Shown here piece after piece: positions 33,301-41,495 of a stretch of 42,748 bases of DNA (its first letter is position 1; each line of letters starts with the position of its first letter). This stretch comes from an uncultured Oligoflexia bacterium. Lineage in GTDB: Bacteria; Bdellovibrionota; Bacteriovoracia; Bacteriovoracales; Bacteriovoracaceae. A program made the position numbers and the translations under genes. The stretch spans positions 1 through 42,748 of the forward strand of contig CAKZJW010000038.1 in the NCBI GenBank assembly GCA_937120495.1, given 5' to 3'. A model generated the notes under the pieces. It searched no databases, had not been told where the DNA came from, and saw only the letters and a list, made by a program, of their open reading frames with translations.

Positions 33301-35845
33301 TTCATGGAATAATACTGACGTAAAATATCAGAAAGATTCTTTTATAGAATTATTTGTTACACAAGCAAAGCTTTCTCCTGATGATGTTGCTGTTCAGTGT
33401 TCATCACATTCTTTCACCTATAATGAAGTGGATAAAATCTCAAATAGCATTGCAAGGCACTTAGAAAAAACAGGTGTAAACCAAGGTGATCTTGTGGGGA
33501 TTTGCCTAGATAGGTCTTCATATATGTTGATCTCTTTACTTGCCATTTTAAAAACAGGAGCTGGCTATATACCACTAGAGCCAAGTTTTCCCGACGATAG
33601 ACTCAATTATATGATCGAGTCTTCTGGGTTACAAAAGATAATACTTCAATCAAATAATAAAAATCGTTTTGATAGTGAATTGGTTGAGCTCGTATTAGAT
33701 GATTTATTAAATGAAAAGATAGATGACTCACCCTTTTTGATTAAACCAAGATTTGAAGACCTTATGTATGTGATATATACGAGTGGATCAACTGGATTGC
33801 CAAAAGGAGTTGAGCTTACACATAGATCAGTTTCAAACTTTTTACAATCGATGGTTAAAAAACCAGGCATGAATAATGAAACATCATTGCTTGCTGTAAC
33901 CACATTAAGTTTTGATATTGCAGTTCTAGAACTATATGCACCTTTAATAGTAGGTGGCTCTGTATTTGTTGCTTCAAAAGAAGAAACAATAAATGGTGAT
34001 CAGCTTTCTTCTATCTGTAAAAAATCCAATATTAATACTATGCAAGCAACACCTTCGACATGGAGATTATTACTTGTTAGTGAATGGAATCCTTCCTCTA
34101 GTTTCAAAGTTTTATGTGGAGGTGAACCTTTTCCAAAAGATTTAGCATTTAGTTTACTCGAAAAGACAAATGATGTTTGGAATATGTATGGGCCAACAGA
34201 GACAACTGTTTGGTCAACATGTAAAAAGATAACTATTGACGATAATAAAATACTTATCGGAAAACCTATCGATAATACATCGATTCATATTTTGGATGCG
34301 AAAGGAAATACTGTTCCAATAGGTACTACGGGAGAAATGTATATTGGTGGAGACGGGCTGGCAAAAGGTTATCGAAAGCAAGAGCATTTAACATCAAAGG
34401 TGTTTAAATTTAACGAAAAAATAAATAAACTTATTTATAATACTGGAGACCTAGCAAGATTTACATTTGATGGAAATATTGAATGCCTTGGACGTAACGA
34501 TGGTCAAGTTAAAGTTCGTGGATACAGAATTGAGCTAGGTGAGATTGAAGCTGTAATTTCAAAGTATGATGATGTAGACGAGTGTGTTGTCATTGTTAGA
34601 GAAGATAACCCTGGAGACTCTAGGCTCGTAGCATATATACGTGGACAGTATGAAAAGCTTGATCAATCAAAGCTGAGAGCTTTTTTAAAGGAATCATTGC
34701 CCGCATATATGGTTCCATCTAACTTCATTACTTTGGAAGTATTTCCTAAAACACTTAATAATAAAATTGATAAAAAGAAATTACCTTCCCCTAGAGAGGC
34801 GTTATCTTCTACTGTCACCGATACTGTAGTCACTCAGGCCAAGCCTAAAACAGACTTTGAAAAACGGCTTTATAACCTTTGGTGTGAGGTATTGCAAAAA
34901 GATGATTTTGGTATTGAGGACAATTTTTTTGAAATAGGTGGACATTCAATTATGTCGGTTGTTCTGTTTGCAAAAATAGAAAAACAATTTGATATAAATA
35001 TTGAGCTCAGAGTGTTGTTTGAAATGCCAACAATTAAGCTATTAGCAGATTATATCTCTATGCTTTCTTCTGCGGCCAAAGATAAGCTGATTAAGTTTAA
35101 ATCACTAATCAAGATCAAAGAGGGTAATGGAGATACTCCTGTATTTTTATTTCATGGTGTAGGTGGGAATGTACTCAATTATAGGCACCTTGCTCAGAAA
35201 GCGGGTATAGAGCGAGCTGTGTATGGTTTTCAATCACCTGGTGTCGACGGAAAAACATCTTTGAGTTTAAGTATTAAAGAGATGGCCAAGTTGTATATTG
35301 CTGAGATGAAAAGTATTTACACTGGAGATAATTTTATTCTTGCTGGTGGTTCTATGGGTGGAATGATTGCTTACGAGGTAGCATCTCAACTAAAGAGTGC
35401 TGGGAAAAAAGTTGAAAAGTTAGTGATGTTTGATACTTTTGGTCCAGATGCAAAATTTTCAAATACTCAAAAACGTTCACTAGGTTCACTCTTTAATTCT
35501 TTTCGCTATAGATCTAGGGCATTTTATGTAAAGCTTCTTACAAATTATTATGACTTTAGAAATTTACCTTATCCGCATACGATACGATATTTTAATATAG
35601 AAAAAAATAACTACAAATGTTTAAGAGAATATAAATATGCAAACAGTGATGTTGATCTTGTTTTATTTAGAGCACCAGTAAAAGTCGGAACGGCCTACGA
35701 GGATCCTAATTTAGGTTGGGGGAAAGTAGTTAAAGGAAGTATTAAGACAATTGTAATGGATGCAAACCATGATCATTTTGTTGAGGCTGATGAATTACCT
35801 ACATTATTTGCTAAAGAGCTTTCTAATCCAGAGACCAAAGCCTGA
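30359..35845 (+). CDS. Nonribosomal peptide synthetase: C-PCP-C-A-PCP-TE
   Basis: An 1828-aa NRPS beginning 6 bases after the PKS stop. C1 has HHIICDGW (129-136). PCP1 has Ser487 (LGGHSI). C2 has HHLVWDGW (from 669). The A domain (about 1005-1495) has YTSGSTGLPKG (about 1140), FDIAVLE, MYGPTETT, YNTGD and Lys1469 (NNKIDKKKL). PCP2 has Ser1530 (IGGHSI). The TE has Ser1665 (GGSMGG), Asp1692 and a His at 1804 or 1806 (NHDH). Both C domains keep the catalytic HHxxxDG. Module 1 has no A domain. Aligning the A pocket with GrsA gives D-I-L-Q-L-G-M-V-W-K, close to glycine codes I recall. C1 would take the beta-amino acyl chain from the PKS, and TE would release the product by hydrolysis or cyclisation. 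The 3' end overlaps the convergent deacetylase gene by 42 bp. Confidence 0.93.
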   Translation: MRKIVFAIDLLPSQKEMWSSIQFSPDASVGYNLGLKIQFDSDLCVYALERAISDLVIRHSILNSIIDLKGESLLFLEKSEIKLEKISLEDTKVEDFEKKIINTPFNLNFGPLVRFIFCEDKQVLFICVHHIICDGWSLEVLTSELSQLYSDRVSGRVSALKNEAPQIYNYETPNSVSELSSFWKNYLNNSPFNISLPLKERRSEIRSFNSSRFNLEIDQSTVAKLRAASASCRVNIIGAFFGLYAIAMSRLSAQKDIIIGMPVAPQASLEESNLIGHFVNLLPIRFDINSDLTFKEILVKTKNDLYDALDNQDISFGEMIKLLNMERVPGEIPLINTIFNVDVQKSDQGMQFIGLESNSTSIDRSFENFEIFTNIVLRGDYALIECQYNPDLLSKDLITDFMKSFLNIIDDFTRDSSSSCFDDNYYQISTENKALSPSNNKAVESLNLTLKPAQEVTVNNLRNIWIDLLISDDIEDNSNFFNLGGHSILAIQMVSQVKNKFNVNINLNDIFIYKSLSSLASFIELKQSQNEVDDFKVIVKDNQSQNLSKTQQRSLFLSLNSDIGINNLPTGLRLGKNIDLKLLEKSIRHFVQCHSVLTSKLIKSDGGFHFEKSGEEFITIEVVSMEIPEIQNYIEEQFRTKLNLFDEHLFKTKIFVTSENEVVLFFMPHHLVWDGWCFDILINEVNQNYKDLKTNGSFTLKEEEYTFTNYIQTIDEYHLSRSYGDSLAFWLDRLKGELPKLELPTDFSRSAETSSLASSVFLNFNDKNLNTLKNISKKLNISMFSLLLGLFKIVLSKYASTEDLIVGLPVRNRFNEKFDRTVGYFVNSICLRSKPEDSKKVSEFLTEVAAGCFEAFSHENVIIEDVMNMLGIKSDSGVNPIFQTFFTYQDVSNRSVDFDGNTLSHVKRKVNTAHTDLDIWIKSDSSKIEGALVFKTDLFEEITIQRIAQSYESLLNSLEDILECNLEQVNVLTDNQIQLLDSWNNTDVKYQKDSFIELFVTQAKLSPDDVAVQCSSHSFTYNEVDKISNSIARHLEKTGVNQGDLVGICLDRSSYMLISLLAILKTGAGYIPLEPSFPDDRLNYMIESSGLQKIILQSNNKNRFDSELVELVLDDLLNEKIDDSPFLIKPRFEDLMYVIYTSGSTGLPKGVELTHRSVSNFLQSMVKKPGMNNETSLLAVTTLSFDIAVLELYAPLIVGGSVFVASKEETINGDQLSSICKKSNINTMQATPSTWRLLLVSEWNPSSSFKVLCGGEPFPKDLAFSLLEKTNDVWNMYGPTETTVWSTCKKITIDDNKILIGKPIDNTSIHILDAKGNTVPIGTTGEMYIGGDGLAKGYRKQEHLTSKVFKFNEKINKLIYNTGDLARFTFDGNIECLGRNDGQVKVRGYRIELGEIEAVISKYDDVDECVVIVREDNPGDSRLVAYIRGQYEKLDQSKLRAFLKESLPAYMVPSNFITLEVFPKTLNNKIDKKKLPSPREALSSTVTDTVVTQAKPKTDFEKRLYNLWCEVLQKDDFGIEDNFFEIGGHSIMSVVLFAKIEKQFDINIELRVLFEMPTIKLLADYISMLSSAAKDKLIKFKSLIKIKEGNGDTPVFLFHGVGGNVLNYRHLAQKAGIERAVYGFQSPGVDGKTSLSLSIKEMAKLYIAEMKSIYTGDNFILAGGSMGGMIAYEVASQLKSAGKKVEKLVMFDTFGPDAKFSNTQKRSLGSLFNSFRYRSRAFYVKLLTNYYDFRNLPYPHTIRYFNIEKNNYKCLREYKYANSDVDLVLFRAPVKVGTAYEDPNLGWGKVVKGSIKTIVMDANHDHFVEADELPTLFAKELSNPETKA

Positions 35846-36796
35846 AAGTTCACTTTCAAAAACAATGGAGCTAATATTTTCGGAATCAATAATACGTGGA
35901 ATGCTAAACAAGTTCGTATCTTTATTTAAAAAACCGTCATCACAAGTCGTTGCAGTCTGAACACCAAGCCCTTTTAGAATATCAAAGTGTTCTTTTTTCC
36001 AAACGCCACTTGGATAACAAAAATGAACAAGCTTATTGTCTGTCGTGCCAGATAGATAGTCTTTGTTTTTTTGTATATCCACTTTTAGTTTGTCTAAGGG
36101 TAGGTTCATATTGTGTTTATGGGTATGCAGCTGAAGGTCTAACCCACGAGTTCCAAATTCTTTTAGCGTTTGTTTATTAGCAATACTATACGCTCTCAGT
36201 CTTTCATCATTAAGGGGGACGTTGAGTTTTTGTGCTAGCTCTTTTGCCGTCTCAAGTCTTTGCTCTCTTGTTAGATTAGACTCGGCAAAGTTTATAAAAT
36301 CCCACATTGTATCTATTGAAACTTCTGAATTTGTATAGCTAGTAATAGTCGCGGAGCTAGTTTTGGCTTTCCAAAAAATATATTGAACAAGCAATCTAAA
36401 AATAGGGGTTTCATGTTGAGATTTATAGCTTGTTATGTAGCAAGTTATTGGAATCCTTTTATCAATTAAGTAAGGTATTAATTCATCAAATATTGGATAG
36501 AAACCATCATCAATTGTTAGAACAACATTTTTTCCCTGGACAGAATTATTTTTAACTTGATCACATGCTTGCTCAAGAGAAATAATTTTGTATCCACGTT
36601 TCTCTAATATTTCTATTCTTTTTTTAAATGTTTTAAATTTTATAAAATTACTTGGCATAAATTCGTGTTCATCTTGAGTCGAGACACCGTGATAACATAA
36701 AATTGGAATACTGTTTCTATTTAAAAAAGAAAAAAAATCATAGATACCCATGTATTTAAGACCGTAAAAAAGAAAGTTTTTAATTTTAAAATACAT
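35804..36796 (-). CDS. Polysaccharide deacetylase (NodB/CE4-like)
   Basis: A 330-aa enzyme likely to remove N- or O-acetyl groups from a polysaccharide. PILCYHGVS (31-39) and NVVLTIDDGFYPIF (90-103) are the usual opening, with the Asp pair of motif 1 at 96-97. LQLHTHKHNM contains motif 2, H-T-x-x-H, at 224-228, so the metal ligands Asp and two His are present. HFCYPSG is the motif 3 region. Motifs 1 and 2 are about 127 residues apart, longer than in compact NodB domains, because a helical insert lies between them. No clear signal peptide is seen. An ATG at 36751 is an alternative start. With the longer start only 14 bases separate it from the divergent neighbour. Confidence 0.82.
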   Translation of the reverse strand: MYFKIKNFLFYGLKYMGIYDFFSFLNRNSIPILCYHGVSTQDEHEFMPSNFIKFKTFKKRIEILEKRGYKIISLEQACDQVKNNSVQGKNVVLTIDDGFYPIFDELIPYLIDKRIPITCYITSYKSQHETPIFRLLVQYIFWKAKTSSATITSYTNSEVSIDTMWDFINFAESNLTREQRLETAKELAQKLNVPLNDERLRAYSIANKQTLKEFGTRGLDLQLHTHKHNMNLPLDKLKVDIQKNKDYLSGTTDNKLVHFCYPSGVWKKEHFDILKGLGVQTATTCDDGFLNKDTNLFSIPRIIDSENISSIVFESELSGFGLWIRKLFSK

Positions 36797-36810
36797 GTTA
36801 TTATTTTTCT

Positions 36811-39807
36811 ATGTTTAAGTTTATTGCATTATTATCGCTGGTTTTTGCATCTCATTCAAGTGCGAAAGAAATTAATTTTATCCAAAATATAAAGACTGCT
36901 GCCTCATGGGGAAGTGGTATCGTTAGATACGATAAATCTGGAGCAAATGACTCTGGATCACTCCTTGTAGAAAACGAAGCCGGTGCTAGTCAAACAGTTT
37001 ACTTTAACTTCAATGGTCTAAAACCTGGTGTATACACTTTTTCAGCTATGTTAAAGGGTGAAAACATACTTCCTGGTGAGTATGAGACATCGGCCTGGAG
37101 CTTTTACGATGCAGGATCGGGACAGGTTGATCTTTTGAGAAATCTGCATGGAAGTTTTGGGTGGAGTGAGTTAAAGAAGACGATTAAAGTCGGGAAAAAA
37201 TTCCAGTTTTGGTTAAAGTTAACTTCTTCTGGCAGGATGTGGATTGATAATCTTAAATTGATTAAAACTTCAGGGGCACAAGATAAAAAATATAGATTCT
37301 TGAAAACAAAAGCCACAGTTATGCAAAATAACAAAAAACTTGCGCCTATCACATCCAAGACAGAATCAAGAAAGCCTGAGAATATATTCGAGAGTTACGA
37401 GGTTAATAAAGGGCAGTATTTAAACTTTGATAGAGATCTGATTGAAGACTATTACTTTGGTAATTATCGTTACCTAGAGACAACTGTATTTAACCCAACC
37501 AAGAATAATTATGAGCTTTATGCTGCTTTAAAGGACGGAGATTCGACTAATTATTGGAGCCAAACAAACTTTAAGTCTGCAATTGTTCCTGGTGCAAATA
37601 AAATTACCCTTGATATGCACCAATACCTTGGAGAAAAGGGTTCTCATCGTTTTTATAGAAAAATAAAATTGAATGATCTAGAGAAAATATATTTTGTTAT
37701 TGACCCAGACAATAAAGGGATGAAAACAAACGAACAATTTAGCTTTTCTAAGTTTAAGTTACTACCTTCTCTTTATAGTGCTTTACCTAAAGAAATATTG
37801 GGCTTTGACTTTACATCACTTAAAAATAAATCCATTCCAACATACAAAAAAGTAACAACACTTGATCTTTATTCAAAAAACAAAGGATTTGGATTCATTA
37901 AACCAAACTTCTTTAAGGTTAAAAAATCTAATAGCTCGACGACACTAAATGATACAAGTATATCTTTGTTGAGTGGAGAGTACAGGGTAGATTTAGAAAA
38001 TGGGGTCTATGAGATTGCTTTGAATTACAATTCTTTGGGGTATTGGGATATTCCATTTTGGAGTCATCAAAAAATTTATCTGAATGATGAACTCATTCTA
38101 GAGCGAAAAAGGGGAGCTAAAGATTTTTTAGATTCTTACTTTCAATTTGAAAACAAAAGTATAGATACTAAATTCGTTTGGAGAGACTATATGTCTTCAA
38201 CATTTAAAAGTCTTCGTTATAAGTTTAATGTAACTGACAAAAAAATGTTGTTTCGATTTGACTCTGATAAAAGTGGTCTTGATTTAAATTCACTTCATAT
38301 TTGGAAAATAAGTAAGAATAAAGTCGCAAAAAAGTACTTCAATACCTTAGGTTTATCGCAAAAAAATGAATTCGAAGTAGTTTCTAAAAGTATTTCTTTA
38401 AAGCCAGTTAAACATAAAAAAATTAAGTATGGATTTATAGAACCAGATTTAGAGCTGTTTAACAATAAAGAGCATAAGCTAAAAAAGAATATTAAAATAT
38501 CAATCGCTGAAAATGAAACACATACAGAAATTATTAAGTTCATTAACTCTTCAAAGAAAAATACACTTTCTTTTACGGGAGTTGGAACGTCTTTCTACTA
38601 CTTAAAAAAACAATTAACTTCATTTAATCTTAATCATGAAAATTACACAACTGTATCAAAAATTTTAAAGCCACTAGCGAAGGGAATTAATCTCAAGCCT
38701 TATGAGGTCGCTTACTTTGCAATGAAGATTGATGGATCAGCTTTTAATGAGAGTAAGAAATCTATGATCATGCTTAATATTTCAGGCAATAAGATTAAAC
38801 TGCCTCTAAGTATTAAAAAAATTAAACGAAAGCTTCCTCGTGTTAAAAAAACAGTTGGGTATTTAGGGCTGGACTTAGTTTCACACTTCTATTTTAAAGA
38901 TAAGAAAAAGGTGCTCAAGTCTTTTGGCCATAAGCTCCGACTTAGTGCTTTGCGAGAGATATTCTCTCGTGGCTTCACAACTTATTCAGGGTTGCCCAGG
39001 GATACTAAAGAGCTAAATGAAGTCTTATCAATATCAAAAGACTTTGGTGTTAAAGCTGTCTTTACTTATGGAAAGGACTTTCCTATCAGTACTCAAAAGG
39101 AGTATCAAGATTACTTAGATCTTAATAAAAAATATGGAATAACTATTGTGAAAACCATGTCAGATGAAGCCCAAGGATATTCCGATAAGTTAGTAGAAGA
39201 TAGCTCACGTATAAAAAAATTCAAAAAGAGCTACACTAAAGTACACGTCGGTGGTTTTAGTACAATGGATACATCCAAGACGAAAAAGCTACGAGATATG
39301 TTTGACTTTGGTTTTTATTCAAACGTATCAAAAAAAGCTATTTCTCAGATTAAAAATAAGTCAAAAAAGTGGGGAACATATAACGGTAGTGTTTCACCTT
39401 TTGTTAATCCTGAGTATTATTTTGGGCTAGGTTTGTATCGACTTTTCAAAAGTGGTGCAAGTGGCTATGTTGATTGGCACTTATCTGCAGTCAATAATTA
39501 TCCATACTTTGAGCTTGATGGGCGAGAAATTGATGTATCAATGCTTTATCCTACTCGATCTGGAGATGTACTATCTAATATTAAGTTTGAGTTAGCTACT
39601 AATGGGCTTAACTTATATAGAAAACTGATGCTGCTAGAGCAATTCTCAGCTGACAGAGGGTCTAAGCTAAAAAAAGAGATAAATTCTTGGCTTAAAGGCC
39701 TAGTTAGTAAAAAAACCTATAGTCTAAACCACTCCTATAAGCCTTCTAGTAAGTCATATAAGAAGTTTAAAAATGATATGAATCATTATGTAAAATTTAT
39801 GGACTAG
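36811..39807 (+). CDS. Secreted multidomain glycoside-hydrolase-like protein
   Basis: A 998-aa exported protein with a signal peptide (residues 1-18, cleaved near SSA). Several beta-sandwich modules follow: a carbohydrate-binding-like domain (about 20-155, GLKPGVYTFSAMLKG, RMWIDNLKL), a second one (about 190-325), and a malectin/galactose-binding-like region (about 330-515, LGFDFTS, YSKNKGFGF, SGEYRVDLENGVYEIAL). The C-terminal part (about 690-975) looks like a TIM barrel ending in VDWHLSAVNNYPYFELDG and MLYPTRSGDVLSNIKFELATNGLNLY, similar to the end of GH123/DUF4091 domains. Its substrate may be the polysaccharide of this locus, as a trimming or releasing enzyme. The family call is tentative; catalytic acids were not assigned. 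No ribosome-binding site is visible, but the signal peptide supports the start. Confidence 0.6.
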   Translation: MFKFIALLSLVFASHSSAKEINFIQNIKTAASWGSGIVRYDKSGANDSGSLLVENEAGASQTVYFNFNGLKPGVYTFSAMLKGENILPGEYETSAWSFYDAGSGQVDLLRNLHGSFGWSELKKTIKVGKKFQFWLKLTSSGRMWIDNLKLIKTSGAQDKKYRFLKTKATVMQNNKKLAPITSKTESRKPENIFESYEVNKGQYLNFDRDLIEDYYFGNYRYLETTVFNPTKNNYELYAALKDGDSTNYWSQTNFKSAIVPGANKITLDMHQYLGEKGSHRFYRKIKLNDLEKIYFVIDPDNKGMKTNEQFSFSKFKLLPSLYSALPKEILGFDFTSLKNKSIPTYKKVTTLDLYSKNKGFGFIKPNFFKVKKSNSSTTLNDTSISLLSGEYRVDLENGVYEIALNYNSLGYWDIPFWSHQKIYLNDELILERKRGAKDFLDSYFQFENKSIDTKFVWRDYMSSTFKSLRYKFNVTDKKMLFRFDSDKSGLDLNSLHIWKISKNKVAKKYFNTLGLSQKNEFEVVSKSISLKPVKHKKIKYGFIEPDLELFNNKEHKLKKNIKISIAENETHTEIIKFINSSKKNTLSFTGVGTSFYYLKKQLTSFNLNHENYTTVSKILKPLAKGINLKPYEVAYFAMKIDGSAFNESKKSMIMLNISGNKIKLPLSIKKIKRKLPRVKKTVGYLGLDLVSHFYFKDKKKVLKSFGHKLRLSALREIFSRGFTTYSGLPRDTKELNEVLSISKDFGVKAVFTYGKDFPISTQKEYQDYLDLNKKYGITIVKTMSDEAQGYSDKLVEDSSRIKKFKKSYTKVHVGGFSTMDTSKTKKLRDMFDFGFYSNVSKKAISQIKNKSKKWGTYNGSVSPFVNPEYYFGLGLYRLFKSGASGYVDWHLSAVNNYPYFELDGREIDVSMLYPTRSGDVLSNIKFELATNGLNLYRKLMLLEQFSADRGSKLKKEINSWLKGLVSKKTYSLNHSYKPSSKSYKKFKNDMNHYVKFMD

Positions 39808-39842
39808 GATTGTAAAATATTCATCATGCCCCAAAATTCCTG

Positions 39843-39871
39843 TCTACAAATCTGGGAAAGTAGTATATAAG
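39843..39871 (+). promoter_or_regulatory. Candidate sigma-70-type promoter of the phosphoglycosyl transferase gene
   Basis: TCTACA (39843-39848) and TATAAG (39866-39871) are separated by 17 bp. Inverted heptamers CCTGTCT (39839-39845) and AGACAGG (39886-39892) flank this promoter, and the second overlaps the ribosome-binding site. They may be an operator or chance. The -10 is good and the -35 moderate. Confidence 0.35.
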
Positions 39872-39901
39872 TACCTGAACTTCTAAGACAGGTATTTGTT
39901 A

Positions 39902-40636
39902 ATGAAAAACACTAGTTTCTATAATTCTTCGCTCGATGGTCTAACAATTCATGATGTAAATCATTTTGGTATCAAGACTTCAGATTGGAAAAATTCAATT
40001 TTTCGTTACTTTTTTGGTAATTACGGAATTAACTCTAATGTAGAAAAAGAAAGTTCTTTAAATCTAATTATCGAAAAAATATTTGCGATTTTATTGCTAG
40101 TTGTCTTTTTTCCAGTAATGCTTTGTATTGCTCTTGTGAATAAAGTTAGTTCAAAGGGAGATATTCTCTATAAGCAAGTTAGAATAGGAAAAGGTGGTAA
40201 GCCTTTTAATATCTATAAATTTAGATCAATGGTTATGGACGCAGAGGCAAAAACTGGGCATACGCTTAGTTGGAGCGGAGATCCAAGAATTACAAAATTT
40301 GGATACTTCCTACGAAAGTCTCACCTTGATGAATTACCACAATTATTTAATGTTCTATTAGGGGATATGTCTTTTGTTGGTCCAAGACCTGAGAGACCTG
40401 AGTTTACAAGTATCTATGAGTCTGAGATTGAAAACTACGTTGATCGCTCTTATGTTAGACCTGGTATAACTGGACTTGCTCAAATTGCTTTAATGTATGA
40501 TGCAACAGCAGAAGAAAAATTAAAATATGATCTTATGTATATTGGTTTTAAAGAGTCATGGCTATTAAATTCACTTATTGTTTTCTATACGGCAAAGAAG
40601 ATGGCATTTATGCAATCAAATGTAGAAATCATTTAA
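39902..40636 (+). CDS. Undecaprenyl-phosphate sugar phosphotransferase (initiating, PglC/WcaJ-type)
   Basis: A 244-aa monotopic phosphoglycosyl transferase that would place the first sugar-1-phosphate on undecaprenyl phosphate and so start repeat-unit assembly. One hydrophobic segment (about 57-78) is followed by the family blocks GDILYKQVRIGKGGKPFNIYKFRSM, RKSHLDELPQLFNVL (catalytic Asp-Glu) and GDMSFVGPRPERPE, then RPGITGLAQI. It lacks the N-terminal multi-helix region of full-length WcaJ/WbaP and instead carries about 50 hydrophilic residues. The ATG at 39902 is preferred over an in-frame TTG at 39896 because AGG lies about 9 bases upstream. It has its own candidate promoter, apart from the rest of the locus. 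Confidence 0.88.
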   Translation: MKNTSFYNSSLDGLTIHDVNHFGIKTSDWKNSIFRYFFGNYGINSNVEKESSLNLIIEKIFAILLLVVFFPVMLCIALVNKVSSKGDILYKQVRIGKGGKPFNIYKFRSMVMDAEAKTGHTLSWSGDPRITKFGYFLRKSHLDELPQLFNVLLGDMSFVGPRPERPEFTSIYESEIENYVDRSYVRPGITGLAQIALMYDATAEEKLKYDLMYIGFKESWLLNSLIVFYTAKKMAFMQSNVEII

Positions 40637-40664
40637 ATCAATCAATCTTATAAAATATAATAAA

Positions 40665-41495
40665 TTACTTTCTTTGCGATCTCATAAATGAGTAAGCAAT
40701 TGATGTTATCGTAATAAGAATAATTATTATTACTGTTGATGGCAATCTGTCGTGTAGAGTTAAGATCATAAATGAAACAATCACCATTAACGAATTCAAA
40801 CAGTTTAGCGCATTAAATTTTTGAGTTGATAAGTTAAAGTAACTTGTTATTAGAGCCGGAATAATTAGAGCTCCGACAGTGAATATAGTTCCAAATAAGT
40901 GAATACTCACAAGCATCAAAAACATTACAGATAAATTAAAAAAATAATAGTCATTCGATTTTTTTGTTCTTTTGTTGAATAATGCAATCTCAAGTGTATC
41001 TTTATTAAATTCTTTTTTTCTAAAATTATAAAACAATGCTATTAGAATGGTAGATACAATAACAAAGAAAGATTCAACTTTCGACACTGTGACGATATCT
41101 CCTAGAGCACTTTTTATCATATGAAACTCAACAAGAGGGCTAAATAAGACAATAAGATGGTCTAGTGCGATTAATATTGTTATAAAGACGATAGCACCTT
41201 CAATTTTATAAGCTCTCTTTTTAATCAGCCTATAATAACAGAAATGAAAAAAAGCTACGCAAAGTAGAGCGACGATTGTTTCCAGATGGATACTGTGCTC
41301 AGTATGTTCTCCACTTTCAATAATGGTTGCGAGTATTGAAGCTATAAGTATACTCGTTTTAAATTCTTGTCCTAAAAGCATTATTTCCATAGATTGGTTT
41401 CTTCCAACAAGATGTCTGCCAAATAAGCCTAAGGTAAATACAAGTAAAATTCCTGCAATGATATTAGGCCAGTAAAAAGTGATTATTGTCTCCAC
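40665..41495 (-). CDS. Zn/Mn-type ABC transporter permease (ABC-3 family, ZnuB-like)
   Basis: A 276-aa inner-membrane permease with about seven or eight hydrophobic segments. The opening (NIIAGILLVFTLGLFGRHLVGRNQSMEIMLLGQEFKTSILIA) and the segment HLFGTIFTVGALIIPALIT match the ABC-3 pattern of metal-ion permeases. A loop with ESGEHTEHSIH has three His and several acidic residues and could contact metal. The start is GTG, overlapping the upstream ATPase gene by 13 bp. It is the last of three coupled genes, ending 28 bases from the convergent sugar transferase gene. Metal specificity (zinc, manganese or iron) is not resolved. Confidence 0.8.
   Translation of the reverse strand: METIITFYWPNIIAGILLVFTLGLFGRHLVGRNQSMEIMLLGQEFKTSILIASILATIIESGEHTEHSIHLETIVALLCVAFFHFCYYRLIKKRAYKIEGAIVFITILIALDHLIVLFSPLVEFHMIKSALGDIVTVSKVESFFVIVSTILIALFYNFRKKEFNKDTLEIALFNKRTKKSNDYYFFNLSVMFLMLVSIHLFGTIFTVGALIIPALITSYFNLSTQKFNALNCLNSLMVIVSFMILTLHDRLPSTVIIIILITITSIAYSFMRSQRK

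Noticed and set aside
35760..36180. Two plus-strand open frames over the NRPS end and the deacetylase gene
   Set aside because: They run through the thioesterase end and antisense to the deacetylase in other frames. No motifs, and low-complexity composition.
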